The position numbers and the translations under genes were made by a program. Shown here piece after piece: positions 1 to 10,357 of a DNA stretch of 39,439 nt (position 1 is the stretch's first letter; every line of letters starts with the position of its first letter). The stretch is from Bacteroidota bacterium (lineage in GTDB: Bacteria; Bacteroidota; Ignavibacteria; UBA10030; UBA8401): assembly GCA_020052095.1 (NCBI GenBank), contig JAGVPT010000172.1:1-39439 (forward strand), written 5' to 3'. Under the pieces are notes generated by a model that worked only from the letters and a program-made list of their open reading frames with translations, ran no database searches and was not told the DNA's origin.

Positions 1-54
1 CATGTGCCTTTATGAGATAACGCGATGAAAGCTGTGCATCGTCGTAAAAGCGAT

Positions 55-129
55 CCGCCCCCTCCTCTTTTGAGGAGGGGAAGACGCGACCTGTCCGCCT
101 TCATTTTGGCGGAAGCGTCAGGGGTGGTG
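55..129. repeat. Intergenic double-hairpin element (REP/MITE-like)
   Basis: CCCCTCCTC(59-67)-TTTT-GAGGAGGGG(72-80), perfect 9-bp stem; then GACGC(83-87)...TCCGCC(94-99)-ttcatttt-GGCGGA(108-113)-a-GCGTC(115-119); followed by AGGGGTGGTG, which partly complements the left flank CCGCCCCCT. Confidence 0.6.
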
Positions 130-192
130 TCCTCAGGGCTTTCTGGCAAATCATGTCCTATATTTCGCTGAGCAGTTACTAGGTAGTATTCT

Positions 193-1086
193 ATGGGAAA
201 AATCGTCAAAGCAATTATTTTTGGTTCAAACGGCCAGGATGGATATTATTTAAGTAAAATACTCGAACGAGAAAATATTGAATTCATTTGTATCTCGAGA
301 AAAGGTAACGCTGTGCATGGTGATGTCAGTGATTATGGATTTGTCGAGCGACAAATAAAGGAACATCAACCATCGCATATTTTTCATTTTGCTGCAACAT
401 CTACCACACAACACCATGCATTATTCGAAAACCATCAAACGATATGCACCGGGACACTTAATATTCTTGAATGCGTTAAATTATATTGTCCGAGTGCAAA
501 GGTTTTTATTTCTGGCAGCGCGATGCAGTTTAAGAACAACGGATTGCCAATCGATGAACAAACACCTTTTGAAGGCTCTAGTCCTTATGCAGTCGCTCGT
601 ATTCAGTCAGTCTATTCAGCTAGATATTATCGAGATAAATTTGGGTTACATGCATACGTCGGCTATTTCTTTAATCATGATAGTCCTCTAAGGACGGAAC
701 AACATGTAAATCAAAAAATCGTTAAAGCTGTTAAGAGAATTTATGCAGGAAGCACGGAAAAATTAGAATTAGGAAATATTGATGTAAAAAAAGAGTTTAA
801 CTATGCTGGTGATATAGTTGAGGCAGTATGGATGCTTGTAAATCAAAATATCGTTTTTGAAGCGATCATAGGAAGCGGCAAGGCGTATAGTATAAAGGAT
901 TGGGTGGAGTATTGTTTCAATAAATTAAACAAAAATTGGCGGGAATATGTAATCGTGAGAAGTGATTTTGCCGCCGACTATGATGTCTTAGTTAGCAATC
1001 CTAAAGTAATCAAAAGTCTTGGGTGGAAACAAAAAGTAAATTTTCACCAGCTAGCGGATGTTATGATGAGCGATAGTAACTTTTAG
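193..1086 (+). CDS. NAD-dependent epimerase/dehydratase (GDP-mannose 4,6-dehydratase-like SDR)
   Basis: ORF; N-terminal FGSNGQDGYYLSKIL nucleotide-binding motif, SSPYAVARIQS with YxxxR/K-like active-site region, sugar epimerase layout. Confidence 0.8.
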   Translation: MGKIVKAIIFGSNGQDGYYLSKILERENIEFICISRKGNAVHGDVSDYGFVERQIKEHQPSHIFHFAATSTTQHHALFENHQTICTGTLNILECVKLYCPSAKVFISGSAMQFKNNGLPIDEQTPFEGSSPYAVARIQSVYSARYYRDKFGLHAYVGYFFNHDSPLRTEQHVNQKIVKAVKRIYAGSTEKLELGNIDVKKEFNYAGDIVEAVWMLVNQNIVFEAIIGSGKAYSIKDWVEYCFNKLNKNWREYVIVRSDFAADYDVLVSNPKVIKSLGWKQKVNFHQLADVMMSDSNF

Positions 1087-1187
1087 CAGCGCTCCGGGAT
1101 GAGTATCCAATTACGGGAAAGGAATACTTTCTCAGGGTGTGAGTTCAAGAATTATGTTGCTGAATATTTGTTCGTACAGGGATTTGC

Positions 1188-2732
1188 ATGATAGATGAAA
1201 AACCTAAATCTTCCCAACGTTCTTCAATTTCTTTAAAGAAAAATATCGCCGCCAATTTTGCCGGATCATTTTGGCAGGCTCTCATGGGATTGATCTTTAT
1301 ACCTCTGTATATTAGATACATAGGAATAGAATCGTATGGTTTAATAGCCATTTTTGCTACACTTCAGATCATATTTGGTCTTTTAGACGCAGGGTTGGGT
1401 AATACTTTAACCCGTGAAATGGCAAGACTTTCAGTATTGCCGAATAAAGAACAAGAAACGCGTAATCTTGTAAGAACCCTGGAGACGCTTTATTGGGGCA
1501 TCGCTGTTCTTGTCGGAATTGCTGTTGTGTCATTATCATCAAGTATTGCACATTACTGGCTTAAAGCTGGGCAGTTATCTCCCACAACCATCGAACAATC
1601 GTTTTTAATCATGGGCTTCATTATGGTTTTCCAGATGCCCATCGGATTTTACTCTGGTGGGTTGATGGGGTTACAGAAACAAGTCCTTCTTAACGTTATC
1701 AATGTTTGCATGGGCACATTACGCGGTGCCGGTGCTGTCTTTATTCTGTGGTTGGTTTCACCAACAATACAGGCTTTTTTATTCTGGCAATTCGGAATCA
1801 GCATAATAAATGCGTTTTTATTTGCACTTTTCCTTTGGCGCAGCCTGCCTCGTAGTAAGAATAAAGCTGTATTTCAAACGCAACTCCTTAGAGGTATTTG
1901 GAGGTTTACTGCCGGGATGAGCGGGATATCTATCCTCGCAGTAATTCTCACTCAACTAGATAAGATAATATTAAGCAAGTTACTTTCGCTCGATATGTTT
2001 GGTTATTACTCGCTTGCAAGTTTGGTAGCGATGAGCCTTGGACGTATTTTTACCCCCGTATTTTTTAGTATTTATCCAAGATTTACTCAATTAGTCTCTA
2101 TCAATGACCTGGATGAATTAAAACGTCTTTATCATAAAAGCTGCCAATTTATTGCAGTCTTAATCCTGCCGGTCGCAGTTGTTATCGCTTTATTTTCCTA
2201 TGAAGTTATTCTTCTCTGGACACAGAATCCGATAACTGCCGAAAAAACTCATCTCATCGTAAGCATTATGATTTGTGGAACTGCACTGAACGGTCTAATT
2301 AATCCTCCATATGCATTGCAACTGGCATTTGGCTGGACAAAATTATCTGTTATTAAAAATATTATTGCAGTGATCATCTTAGTCCCGCTTATTATTGTTT
2401 TGACATTGCATTATGGTTCTATAGGCGCATCAAGTGCTTGGCTAATTTTGAACATCGGATATGTTGTTTTTGAAATTCCAATAATGCATAGCAAAGTATT
2501 ACGGCAAGAAATGTGGCGTTGGTATTGGAACGATGTAAGTGTTCCAATCATAGCTGGCCTATCTTTAGCAGGTTTAGGACGATTACTTTTTAATGGTACG
2601 ACATCTCAATCCATGATGTTACTCCATTTGATGGTCATTTCAGTTTTAACACTAGGGGTAACATTAGTTGCTGTCCCGACAATCAGATCAATTGTATATG
2701 ACCAGTTCTTAAGAATAAAATTACATTTCTAA
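1188..2732 (+). CDS. Polysaccharide flippase (Wzx/MATE-like)
   Basis: ORF of 514 aa; many TM helices; N-terminal NIAANFAGSFWQALMGLIFIPLYIRYIGIESYGLIAIFATLQ typical of polysaccharide biosynthesis flippases. Confidence 0.85.
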   Translation: MIDEKPKSSQRSSISLKKNIAANFAGSFWQALMGLIFIPLYIRYIGIESYGLIAIFATLQIIFGLLDAGLGNTLTREMARLSVLPNKEQETRNLVRTLETLYWGIAVLVGIAVVSLSSSIAHYWLKAGQLSPTTIEQSFLIMGFIMVFQMPIGFYSGGLMGLQKQVLLNVINVCMGTLRGAGAVFILWLVSPTIQAFLFWQFGISIINAFLFALFLWRSLPRSKNKAVFQTQLLRGIWRFTAGMSGISILAVILTQLDKIILSKLLSLDMFGYYSLASLVAMSLGRIFTPVFFSIYPRFTQLVSINDLDELKRLYHKSCQFIAVLILPVAVVIALFSYEVILLWTQNPITAEKTHLIVSIMICGTALNGLINPPYALQLAFGWTKLSVIKNIIAVIILVPLIIVLTLHYGSIGASSAWLILNIGYVVFEIPIMHSKVLRQEMWRWYWNDVSVPIIAGLSLAGLGRLLFNGTTSQSMMLLHLMVISVLTLGVTLVAVPTIRSIVYDQFLRIKLHF

Positions 2733-2777
2733 TTGAACGAAGGGAAAAACGAAAGTTCTGCCAAAAAGGTGTCATGA

Positions 2778-4640
2778 TTGAATAAAACAGTATTATTTGT
2801 TTCTCATAAGAAAGCGAAGTGCGGCGTGTATGAATTTGGAAAAAGCGTCACTGATGTTTTACAAGTCTCAAAGAACTACCAATTCATACGCGTTGAATGT
2901 TCGTCATTAGATGACTTACAGAAGGCGATTGCTATAAATGTACCCGCTGCCATTATTTATAATTATTATCCATCGGTATTGCCATGGGTGGCAACCAGAA
3001 TTGGCCCCAAACTTTACCGAAATAATATTGCTTCCATTCAAATTCCCCAAATTGGGATAATACACGAAATAACACAACATATTGCTGATACGGCTACTAA
3101 TTACAAAAAGAAATTCATTCTCGGCGGTGTTTCCGATTTAAGTAATTCATTGTTTGACTTTTACATCACGCCTGATCCAACTTTATTGTTGCGAAATCCG
3201 TTTGTTTATAAAACAGGAAGATTGATACCATCGTATCAGAATGACTTTCCGCTTCCTTCAAAGCCTGTTATTGGTAGTTTTGGTTTTGCTACTCCTAAAA
3301 AGGGATTCGAAAACATTGTGCGGTTAGTTCAGCAAGAATTTGATGAAGCTGTTATCCGGTTTAATATTCCCGCTGCCGATTTTGGTGAAGATAAAGATGG
3401 TGCTAAAGCAAGGGGTATTGCTGAAAAGTGCAAAGCTCTGATTGTTAAGCCTGGGGTTCAAATAATTCTTACCCACGATTTTCTGGACGCTAGAACCATG
3501 TTGGACTTTCTGGCGAAAAATACCGTCAATATATTTTTATATGAACATGATGCGACAAGCGGCAAAGGGCTATCCAGTGCGGTGGATAATGCCATGGCGG
3601 TTCAAAGGCCTGTCGCTGTTTCAGATGCTGTAATGTTCAGGCATATATTTGATATTGATCCTTCTATATGCGTTACAAAAAACAATCTGAAGACAATTAT
3701 TCAAAATGGTTTTGCGCCGCTAGAAAAACACTATAATGAGTGGAATGCAGAAAACCTTTTATGGGAATATGAAAGGATTATGAATGCGGTTTTTGTGAAA
3801 CAGAGAAATAAGAAGTTGCACAGAATGGGTATTATCAGAACAGTGGAATCAAAATTGAAGCGCCTATTGAATACGCCGGATAAATCATTCACCTGGTTAA
3901 GAGACGCCGACAACGTTACATACGATGATATGCACGTTGGTGGTTCTCTGCAATATCGACCGATACGCATTCCCCCAAATGTTTCTTTGAACCGTATTCT
4001 GGACAACAACGCAAGGAAATTATACGCACCTGCCATTGATAAAATAACCGAGTTAGTACCGAAATCAGTGTCCATAAAAATTGCAGAAGCCAACGTACAA
4101 CAGGCTTTTGTATTTGACACCGTGTATCGCTATCTATGTAAATATCTGAATCCTAAACTATTATGTGTAGGAAGTTATGAGGATACTGCCTCAATGAGTT
4201 TGATAAAAATGGGGTATTCGGTTGAGGAAATAGATCCAATGATTAACTATTCCTTACAGGAGTATTTTACGAAACCAACCACCGTTAAAAATTCATACGA
4301 TATTATTTTTTCAACTTCTGTGATTGAACATGATCCAAACGACGAGTCATTTATAAAGTGCATTTCTGATTTATTGGCACCGAGCGGCGTGGCTGTAATT
4401 ACTTGTGACTATAAAGACGGATGGAAGCCGGATGAAGCTAAACCGGATATTGATGCAAGATTTTATACACAACATGATCTCAGAGATCGTTTGTTACCAC
4501 TGATGAGTAATTGCTATTTGGTAGATGAACCGCAATGGGATTGCCCCAATCCTGAGTTTAACTATTTGGGAAGATATCAATACACTTTTGCTACTTTTGT
4601 CGTAAAAAAAGGTGATAAAGAAAAGACGCGAATTAAGTAA
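2778..4640 (+). CDS. Glycosyltransferase fused to a C-terminal SAM-dependent methyltransferase
   Basis: TTG start; GT-like N-terminal half (PVIGSFGFATPKKGFENIVRLVQ), C-terminal class I methyltransferase-like half (LLCVGSYEDTASMSL...YDIIFSTSVIEHDPNDESFIKCISDLLAPSGVAVITCDY). Confidence 0.7.
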   Translation: MNKTVLFVSHKKAKCGVYEFGKSVTDVLQVSKNYQFIRVECSSLDDLQKAIAINVPAAIIYNYYPSVLPWVATRIGPKLYRNNIASIQIPQIGIIHEITQHIADTATNYKKKFILGGVSDLSNSLFDFYITPDPTLLLRNPFVYKTGRLIPSYQNDFPLPSKPVIGSFGFATPKKGFENIVRLVQQEFDEAVIRFNIPAADFGEDKDGAKARGIAEKCKALIVKPGVQIILTHDFLDARTMLDFLAKNTVNIFLYEHDATSGKGLSSAVDNAMAVQRPVAVSDAVMFRHIFDIDPSICVTKNNLKTIIQNGFAPLEKHYNEWNAENLLWEYERIMNAVFVKQRNKKLHRMGIIRTVESKLKRLLNTPDKSFTWLRDADNVTYDDMHVGGSLQYRPIRIPPNVSLNRILDNNARKLYAPAIDKITELVPKSVSIKIAEANVQQAFVFDTVYRYLCKYLNPKLLCVGSYEDTASMSLIKMGYSVEEIDPMINYSLQEYFTKPTTVKNSYDIIFSTSVIEHDPNDESFIKCISDLLAPSGVAVITCDYKDGWKPDEAKPDIDARFYTQHDLRDRLLPLMSNCYLVDEPQWDCPNPEFNYLGRYQYTFATFVVKKGDKEKTRIK

Positions 4641-4643
4641 ACC

Positions 4644-5684
4644 ATGACCAAGCTCCATTTATCTATTTGCATCCCTACATACAATTTTGGGAAGTTCATC
4701 GGGCAAACTCTGGATAGCATTCTCCGCAATCTTACAGAGGGTGTGGAGGTTGTTGTTTTGGATGGCGGATCAACAGATGATACTGGGCATGTTGTGGCGC
4801 AAAGGCAACATGACTTTCCGCAAATAAAATACCATCGACAGGAATTCCGAGGGGGCATTGACAGGGACATCGCGAAAGTTATCAGCTTGTCACATGGTGA
4901 TTATTGTTGGTTGTTTTCAGCCGACGACATCATGAAGACTGGTGCCGTGGATAAGGTGCTTAATCACATACAGTCTCATTGCGATATCTATTTGTGTGAA
5001 CAAACGATATGTGATTATGAAATGCACGCTATCAAAGAACATCCGATTTTTAATCATATTACTGCTCCGGAAATCTTTCATCTTGGCGATGCATTACAAC
5101 GGCAAAGATATTTTAGTGAAGCAAAAACGAGTGAGGCGTTTTTTAGTTTCTTATCCGGCCCAATTTTTAGAAGAGATATATGGGACAGATCCAAAGGAAT
5201 TCCAGAATCGTTCCATGAGACGTGCTGGGCGTTGGCCGGACGGCTTCTCAGTCTGATACCTGATGGGTTGATAATCCACTATTTAAGAGAAAGTTTAATT
5301 TATAAGCGTAGTGGAAATGATTCATTCCTTGAGGATGGAGTAGTCAATCGATTGCGAATTACTGTGGAAGGGTTTACGCATATATCAGAAACAATCTTTG
5401 GCAAAGATTCCTTTGAAAATTACCATATACGAAGAGTGTTAAGAAATGAAAGGACGTTGCCCCATTTATTGGGGATTAAGCTAATAGTCGCAACATCTAC
5501 CCAAAAAGAGAAGATGGCGGCATTAAACGAAATTGTGTGTAAACATTATTCTAATGTTGGCATTGTTAATAGGTATAAATATGAAATTTTTAAATTGATG
5601 CCCATAACATTTTTAAGACTGGGACTATTGTTAAAAACGATATTCACACGAAAGTATGTTGTTCCGAAGATCGTCAAAATTTAG
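4644..5684 (+). CDS. Family 2 glycosyltransferase
   Basis: LSICIPTYNFGKFIGQTLDSIL...VVVLDGGSTDDT...FSADDIM: GT-A fold with ADD motif. Confidence 0.88.
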   Translation: MTKLHLSICIPTYNFGKFIGQTLDSILRNLTEGVEVVVLDGGSTDDTGHVVAQRQHDFPQIKYHRQEFRGGIDRDIAKVISLSHGDYCWLFSADDIMKTGAVDKVLNHIQSHCDIYLCEQTICDYEMHAIKEHPIFNHITAPEIFHLGDALQRQRYFSEAKTSEAFFSFLSGPIFRRDIWDRSKGIPESFHETCWALAGRLLSLIPDGLIIHYLRESLIYKRSGNDSFLEDGVVNRLRITVEGFTHISETIFGKDSFENYHIRRVLRNERTLPHLLGIKLIVATSTQKEKMAALNEIVCKHYSNVGIVNRYKYEIFKLMPITFLRLGLLLKTIFTRKYVVPKIVKI

Positions 5685-5780
5685 GAGTTGAAAAAACAAT
5701 GGCGATGTTTATTCCGAAAACAAATGAAGACTCAATTGACGCGAAAACACTCTTTCGTTACTATTTCTGCGAACGAAATA

Positions 5781-6875
5781 ATGATTGGAATTGATGCCAG
5801 AAAATTTTTTGATTTCGGGATTGGTACATACATCCGCCATTTGATTCACGAGTATGCGGCGCAACAGCCATCCAGGGAGTTTCTGTTGTTTGTGGCGCCC
5901 GAGGATGCAAAGACAATCATAATCCCAAATGGGTGGAAGTCGACTGTTGTGAGATATGGGAAATACTCCTTGAGCGAAATGTTCTTGCTGGGCCGGAAGG
6001 TTAGGGCGAACAATGTTTCCGTGTTTCATTCGCCCCATTATACGCTCCCTTTCGGGCTTGCATCACGGTCGGTCGTGACAATCCACGATCTGATTCATCT
6101 TCGCTTTCCGCAATTTTTTTCTCCTCTGCATCGGGCGTACTCCTATGTGATGATCAGGCACGCTATTCAAGACTCTCAGCTAGTTATTACAGACTCAGAA
6201 TTTACCAAATTCGATATTCTACGGTCTTTCCGAATTAAGGAAGAGAAGATCATTCCGATTCATCTTGGAGTTTCGAAAAGATTCAAAGTAATGGACGATC
6301 GGGCTGAAATAGCACAATTCCGGTCACGGTTCGGTCTTTCGCGACAATACATTTTGTTCGTGGGAAATACCAAACCTCATAAAGGTCTGGAAGTCCTCTT
6401 GCGTGCATTTAAAAGTATTATCCCGGCCTTTCCAGAACTAGAACTCGTGTTTGTTGGGGGATTACTGAGCATGGACAAACGCCTGGGAACAATTGTCAGC
6501 CGATCCGAATTTACCGGGAAGGTGAGAGCCCTGGGATCTCTCAGCGATGAAGATCTGGTCCTTGCGTACAATGCCGCCGAGATGCTCGTTCTGCCATCAT
6601 TATATGAGGGATTCGGATTGCCTGCGTTGGAAGCGATGGCGTGCGGAATTCCCGTGATCGTGTCCAACGCCGGCTCGCTTCCTGAAATCGTCGGCGACGC
6701 TGCGATTGTGTGCGAGACCGGAAATCATGGGTCATTCGCCGAAGCGATGACCTCGCTTTTGCGAGACGCACAATTGAGAAATGGTTTGATTGAGTTGGGG
6801 GAAAAACACGTAGTCAATTTTTCGTGGCAACTAACCGCCCAAAAAACCATGAATGTGTACGACAGGATAGGATAA
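5781..6875 (+). CDS. Glycosyltransferase, GT4 family
   Basis: ORF track starts at 5688, but homology-like sequence begins at ATG 5781 ([21 protein letters not shown]). C-terminal [20 protein letters not shown] ... [37 protein letters not shown] is a classic GT4 motif. Confidence 0.88.
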   Translation: MIGIDARKFFDFGIGTYIRHLIHEYAAQQPSREFLLFVAPEDAKTIIIPNGWKSTVVRYGKYSLSEMFLLGRKVRANNVSVFHSPHYTLPFGLASRSVVTIHDLIHLRFPQFFSPLHRAYSYVMIRHAIQDSQLVITDSEFTKFDILRSFRIKEEKIIPIHLGVSKRFKVMDDRAEIAQFRSRFGLSRQYILFVGNTKPHKGLEVLLRAFKSIIPAFPELELVFVGGLLSMDKRLGTIVSRSEFTGKVRALGSLSDEDLVLAYNAAEMLVLPSLYEGFGLPALEAMACGIPVIVSNAGSLPEIVGDAAIVCETGNHGSFAEAMTSLLRDAQLRNGLIELGEKHVVNFSWQLTAQKTMNVYDRIG

Positions 6876-6881
6876 CCGACT

Positions 6882-7475
6882 GTGGAAAATAAACGTAAGA
6901 GAATCGGTATTTTTGGCGGAACGTTTAATCCTCCTCATCTGGGACATTTGATTGTCGCGGAGCACGTTCAGTCAATGCTTTCGCTGGATACGATCTATTT
7001 CGTTCCTTCCTTCATCTCACCACACAAAAGAAGGGGAGAAGAAACTCTCGCCGCTCACCGGTTAAAGATGGTTCGATTGGCGGTCGGGAATCGTAAGGAG
7101 TTCAATGCGAGCGACATCGAGATTCTCGCGAAAGGGACGTCATTCACATATGCTACTGTCGAAGCGTTTCGGCGGCGCTTTAAAGGAGCAAAGCTCTTCC
7201 TTCTGATCGGGGCTGATAACTTCGTCGAATTTCAGGAGTGGAAATTCCCTGAACGAATAGTCCGGCAGGCTACGCTTGTGGTCATGACAAGACCCGACTA
7301 CGACCCAAGGGCATCCAAGTCGGTTTTCTCGAGCTCGGCTAAATTCTTAAGAGTTCCGCACATAGAGATATCATCGACGGACATTCGACGGAGGATCAAG
7401 CAAGGGAAAACGATTGATCATCTCGTCCCCGAAAAAGTTCGCAAATACATTGCTCAACATAGGCTATACCAATAG
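6882..7475 (+). CDS. nadD: Nicotinate-nucleotide adenylyltransferase
   Basis: RIGIFGGTFNPPHLGHLIVAEHV and C-terminal ISSTDIRRRIKQGK...VPEKVRKYIAQHRLY, diagnostic NadD motifs. Confidence 0.93.
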   Translation: MENKRKRIGIFGGTFNPPHLGHLIVAEHVQSMLSLDTIYFVPSFISPHKRRGEETLAAHRLKMVRLAVGNRKEFNASDIEILAKGTSFTYATVEAFRRRFKGAKLFLLIGADNFVEFQEWKFPERIVRQATLVVMTRPDYDPRASKSVFSSSAKFLRVPHIEISSTDIRRRIKQGKTIDHLVPEKVRKYIAQHRLYQ

Positions 7476-7486
7476 CTCCGAATTTG

Positions 7487-7515
7487 TTGACATTTTCTCT
7501 TTTTAGTACTATATT
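7487..7515 (+). promoter_or_regulatory. Putative sigma70-type promoter for the envelope locus
   Basis: TTGACA (7487-7492), 17-bp spacer, TATATT (7510-7515), in the nadD/7569 intergenic gap. Confidence 0.55.
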
Positions 7516-7568
7516 GCTTACAATTAGTTAAGATAATGAACAAACTTTGACCCCAAAACTTCTATGAC

Positions 7569-9323
7569 ATGAGAAAATTAATATTCCTTCTCCTGGTAAC
7601 CTCAGCGATATTCCCTCTATTTTCTGAAACACATTCTCTTAACACACTAGGTTCCGCTGATTCACTAGTTTACTCTGTATCAAATTTCTCCGACCCGGCC
7701 CGTAGAGACACTCTTCAATCCGTAGACGTCGATGTCACGGCATTTCCTGGCAGCATAGTTCTTGCGCGGGGCGATCAGAAGAACTTTGCCTCCTCGGCGA
7801 GGGTTACTATTGTCTACTACGGCCCATTTCCCCAGAAGGCTAATCCGCAAGTGCCGAACACTTTCATCCCCGACACCGCAAAAATGAACCCTGCGAAGCT
7901 CCAGGATGGAGATGTCTTCTCCTACGTGGAGATACCTCCAGGCAATGTCGGGACGTACATCATGATCGATCTGCAAGCCATTCGCCGTGTGAATCGCCTC
8001 CAGGTTTCTACACTGGGCGAGCTAGGTGTCTCGAGAAACCTGCGACCGCAGGCATTCTCATATTATGCCGGCGTCGATTCGCTTATCATGACGAAGGTAT
8101 ACCAAGAGCTTGATAATCAGGACTCGGTTCACACCGCATTTCTCTCCGAGCCGGTTGTTGCCAGGTATATTGCATTTGTTCTTGACAAGCAGGCCCAAAC
8201 GACCTCAACGGTCATCGCCGAGATGAGAATTTTTGGAAACGGCTATCTTTCGGACGGTCAGTTTGTGTCCCAGGTTGATTCCTCTGGGGCAGGGACCGCA
8301 AATTTCGGGAGGGTCTATCTTAATGCAGATTTCGATGTGGCCACTACTGTCACCTTCCAATTGAGGACCGGCAACACGTATACAGTCGACAGTATATGGT
8401 CTCCCTGGTCAGACCCGAAGACTTTCTCAAATTCGGCCGACGCTGCCACAGGAATATTCGCGAACGTGTATGAGCCCAGGAAGTACTTTCAATACCGTCT
8501 CAAGCTCTATACCGGTGACCTCGGAACTCCAAAAGTCAAGAATCTGAAGATTATCTACCAGACCACCCCCGTGGCCGATTCCACGCTCAGTTTTATCTAT
8601 CCGAATGATGTTGCGGTTCTCAGCCCGGTAACGCTCGTCGATTCAATCAATGCGTATTTTTCTTCATCATCTCTCGGTATTGACACCATCATCATTCATA
8701 CCCAAAGCCCTTGCCTGGTTCGTACGGTAACAATCGGAGGTCAACCGGTTGAATACGCGTTCATTTCTTCGCCGGAAGAAATGACGATTGGGTTTCCGCA
8801 GACGCTGAAACCTGCTTCTGCAATAGCGGTATCCTTCTCGACAAAATTGATCCAGGCTGCGTCGTTCCCCGTGGAGATCATCAGCAAGATCTCGCCGTGG
8901 AATCCTCAATTTGTCGATCCCAAGAGAAGTGCGGCGGGCGTACGCTGGACGGTCACGACATCCGGCGTTCCGTTGACCCCGATCGTCGACCTCCATGTCG
9001 ACCCAAATCCATTCACGCCGAACGGCGACGGGAAAAATGATGTAACGATCATCGATTTTTCGATTGCAAATGTGGAAGTACCGAAAGCACTCTCCATCAG
9101 TGTATTTGATCTGACGGGAAAAAAAGTCAGAACGATCGCTTCTCTTATGACGGCGACGCACCCGTTTTTTGGGAATCCGCTGTTCGGCGGCAGGGGGATT
9201 CTTTGGGACGGGAAAAACGACGCTGGAAGGTTGGTCCTTCCGGGGGTCTATATAATCCAAGTATCGTATGATGTGGACAACGGTGGCAGTTTCGTTAATA
9301 AGCCGGTCGTCGTCGCGTACTAA
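7569..9323 (+). CDS. Secreted protein with FlgD-Ig-like C-terminal domain
   Basis: Signal peptide MRKLIFLLLVTSAIFPLFS; C-terminal DPNPFTPNGDGKNDVTIIDFSI...LSISVFDLTGKKVRTI...ILWDGKNDAGRLVLPGVYIIQV. Confidence 0.7.
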   Translation: MRKLIFLLLVTSAIFPLFSETHSLNTLGSADSLVYSVSNFSDPARRDTLQSVDVDVTAFPGSIVLARGDQKNFASSARVTIVYYGPFPQKANPQVPNTFIPDTAKMNPAKLQDGDVFSYVEIPPGNVGTYIMIDLQAIRRVNRLQVSTLGELGVSRNLRPQAFSYYAGVDSLIMTKVYQELDNQDSVHTAFLSEPVVARYIAFVLDKQAQTTSTVIAEMRIFGNGYLSDGQFVSQVDSSGAGTANFGRVYLNADFDVATTVTFQLRTGNTYTVDSIWSPWSDPKTFSNSADAATGIFANVYEPRKYFQYRLKLYTGDLGTPKVKNLKIIYQTTPVADSTLSFIYPNDVAVLSPVTLVDSINAYFSSSSLGIDTIIIHTQSPCLVRTVTIGGQPVEYAFISSPEEMTIGFPQTLKPASAIAVSFSTKLIQAASFPVEIISKISPWNPQFVDPKRSAAGVRWTVTTSGVPLTPIVDLHVDPNPFTPNGDGKNDVTIIDFSIANVEVPKALSISVFDLTGKKVRTIASLMTATHPFFGNPLFGGRGILWDGKNDAGRLVLPGVYIIQVSYDVDNGGSFVNKPVVVAY

Positions 9324-9343
9324 TTCGATTTCAGGATACTGAT

Positions 9344-10351
9344 GTGAATATCATGGGAGTAAAACTCATCACGCTTGTTTTGCTTCTCACCGCAGCGCCA
9401 AACGCATTCAGTCAAGCGTTCGGCGATAAGGGACACAGCGCCAGAGCAAGCGCGCTCGGCCGTTCAGTCGTTTCGTTGACCAACGACCCGGTTCTGGTAT
9501 TCTACAATTCGGCAGCGAACGGTGGATCAGATCGTCCCTCAGTCCTCACTTCGTACACAAACCTCTATCCAAGTATCGCCGATGCAAACTTCAATTTCAT
9601 CACGCTGTCCGGGATCTACCCTCTATCGAATCTGGGAGTAGTGGGCCTTGGGGTCACGCAGTTTTCGCCCACGGGCTGGGCCGAGAATGTAATCGTCGGC
9701 AATTTCTCCTCGAAAATGCTGACCGATGACCTGCTGGTAGGAGGGAGCGTGAAGTACTTGCATTGGAAATCGGATGCCCCCAAGGGCGAGAATGCGGTTC
9801 CTGAGCCCGGGCTTGCCTACAACGGCATCTCATTCGACCTTGGCGCTTCCTACATCTTGCGGGGAGTCATGAAAGAAAATGATATTCGGTTCGGGCTCTC
9901 TCTCCAGGACATCAATCAGCCCTCGGTGGCGGCGAACGGGTCAGCAGACGCCCGGCTTCCGTTCCGGATTTCCGCCGGTGCATCGTATATTTCCCGGACG
10001 TACAACTACGTTATCACGGCCCAGATTTCGAAAGTGGACAACGAGCTTCTCTTCAGCGGTGGCGTCGAGCTGCTTGGTCTGCAATCGACGGTGTTGGGAG
10101 TTGACGGCAAGTTTCTTGTTCGATTAGGGGGCAGCACAGGCGTTGCCAACTTCAACTTTGTGCGGCTTGCAAAGACAGGGGGTGGAGCCAAAAGAATTGA
10201 GTTTTTCAACGGGGATCAGCTTCAGGGGGATTACAACGCCGGATTCGGGGTTCAGGCCGGTAATCTGGTGGTCGACTATGCCTATGTGATGCAGGCGCTC
10301 GCAGCGAACATCGGCGGGATCAATACTATTTCAGTTGGATACACCTTCTAA
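9344..10351 (+). CDS. PorV/PorQ-like outer-membrane protein
   Basis: Signal peptide then AFGDKGHSARASALGRSVVSLTNDPVLVFYNSAANG...VGLGVTQFSPTGWAE: PorV/PorQ family pattern; terminal aromatic ISVGYTF. Confidence 0.72.
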   Translation: MNIMGVKLITLVLLLTAAPNAFSQAFGDKGHSARASALGRSVVSLTNDPVLVFYNSAANGGSDRPSVLTSYTNLYPSIADANFNFITLSGIYPLSNLGVVGLGVTQFSPTGWAENVIVGNFSSKMLTDDLLVGGSVKYLHWKSDAPKGENAVPEPGLAYNGISFDLGASYILRGVMKENDIRFGLSLQDINQPSVAANGSADARLPFRISAGASYISRTYNYVITAQISKVDNELLFSGGVELLGLQSTVLGVDGKFLVRLGGSTGVANFNFVRLAKTGGGAKRIEFFNGDQLQGDYNAGFGVQAGNLVVDYAYVMQALAANIGGINTISVGYTF

Positions 10352-10357
10352 TATGAT

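Noticed and set aside
5688-5780. 31-aa N-terminal extension of the GT4 gene
   Set aside because: Extension MKKQWRCLFRKQ... precedes the family-typical MIGIDARKF start and has no homology-like character; treated as non-coding leader.
8667-9260. Antisense ORF (197 aa) opposite the FlgD-Ig-tail gene
   Set aside because: Arg/Asp-rich shadow translation with no start context or motif.
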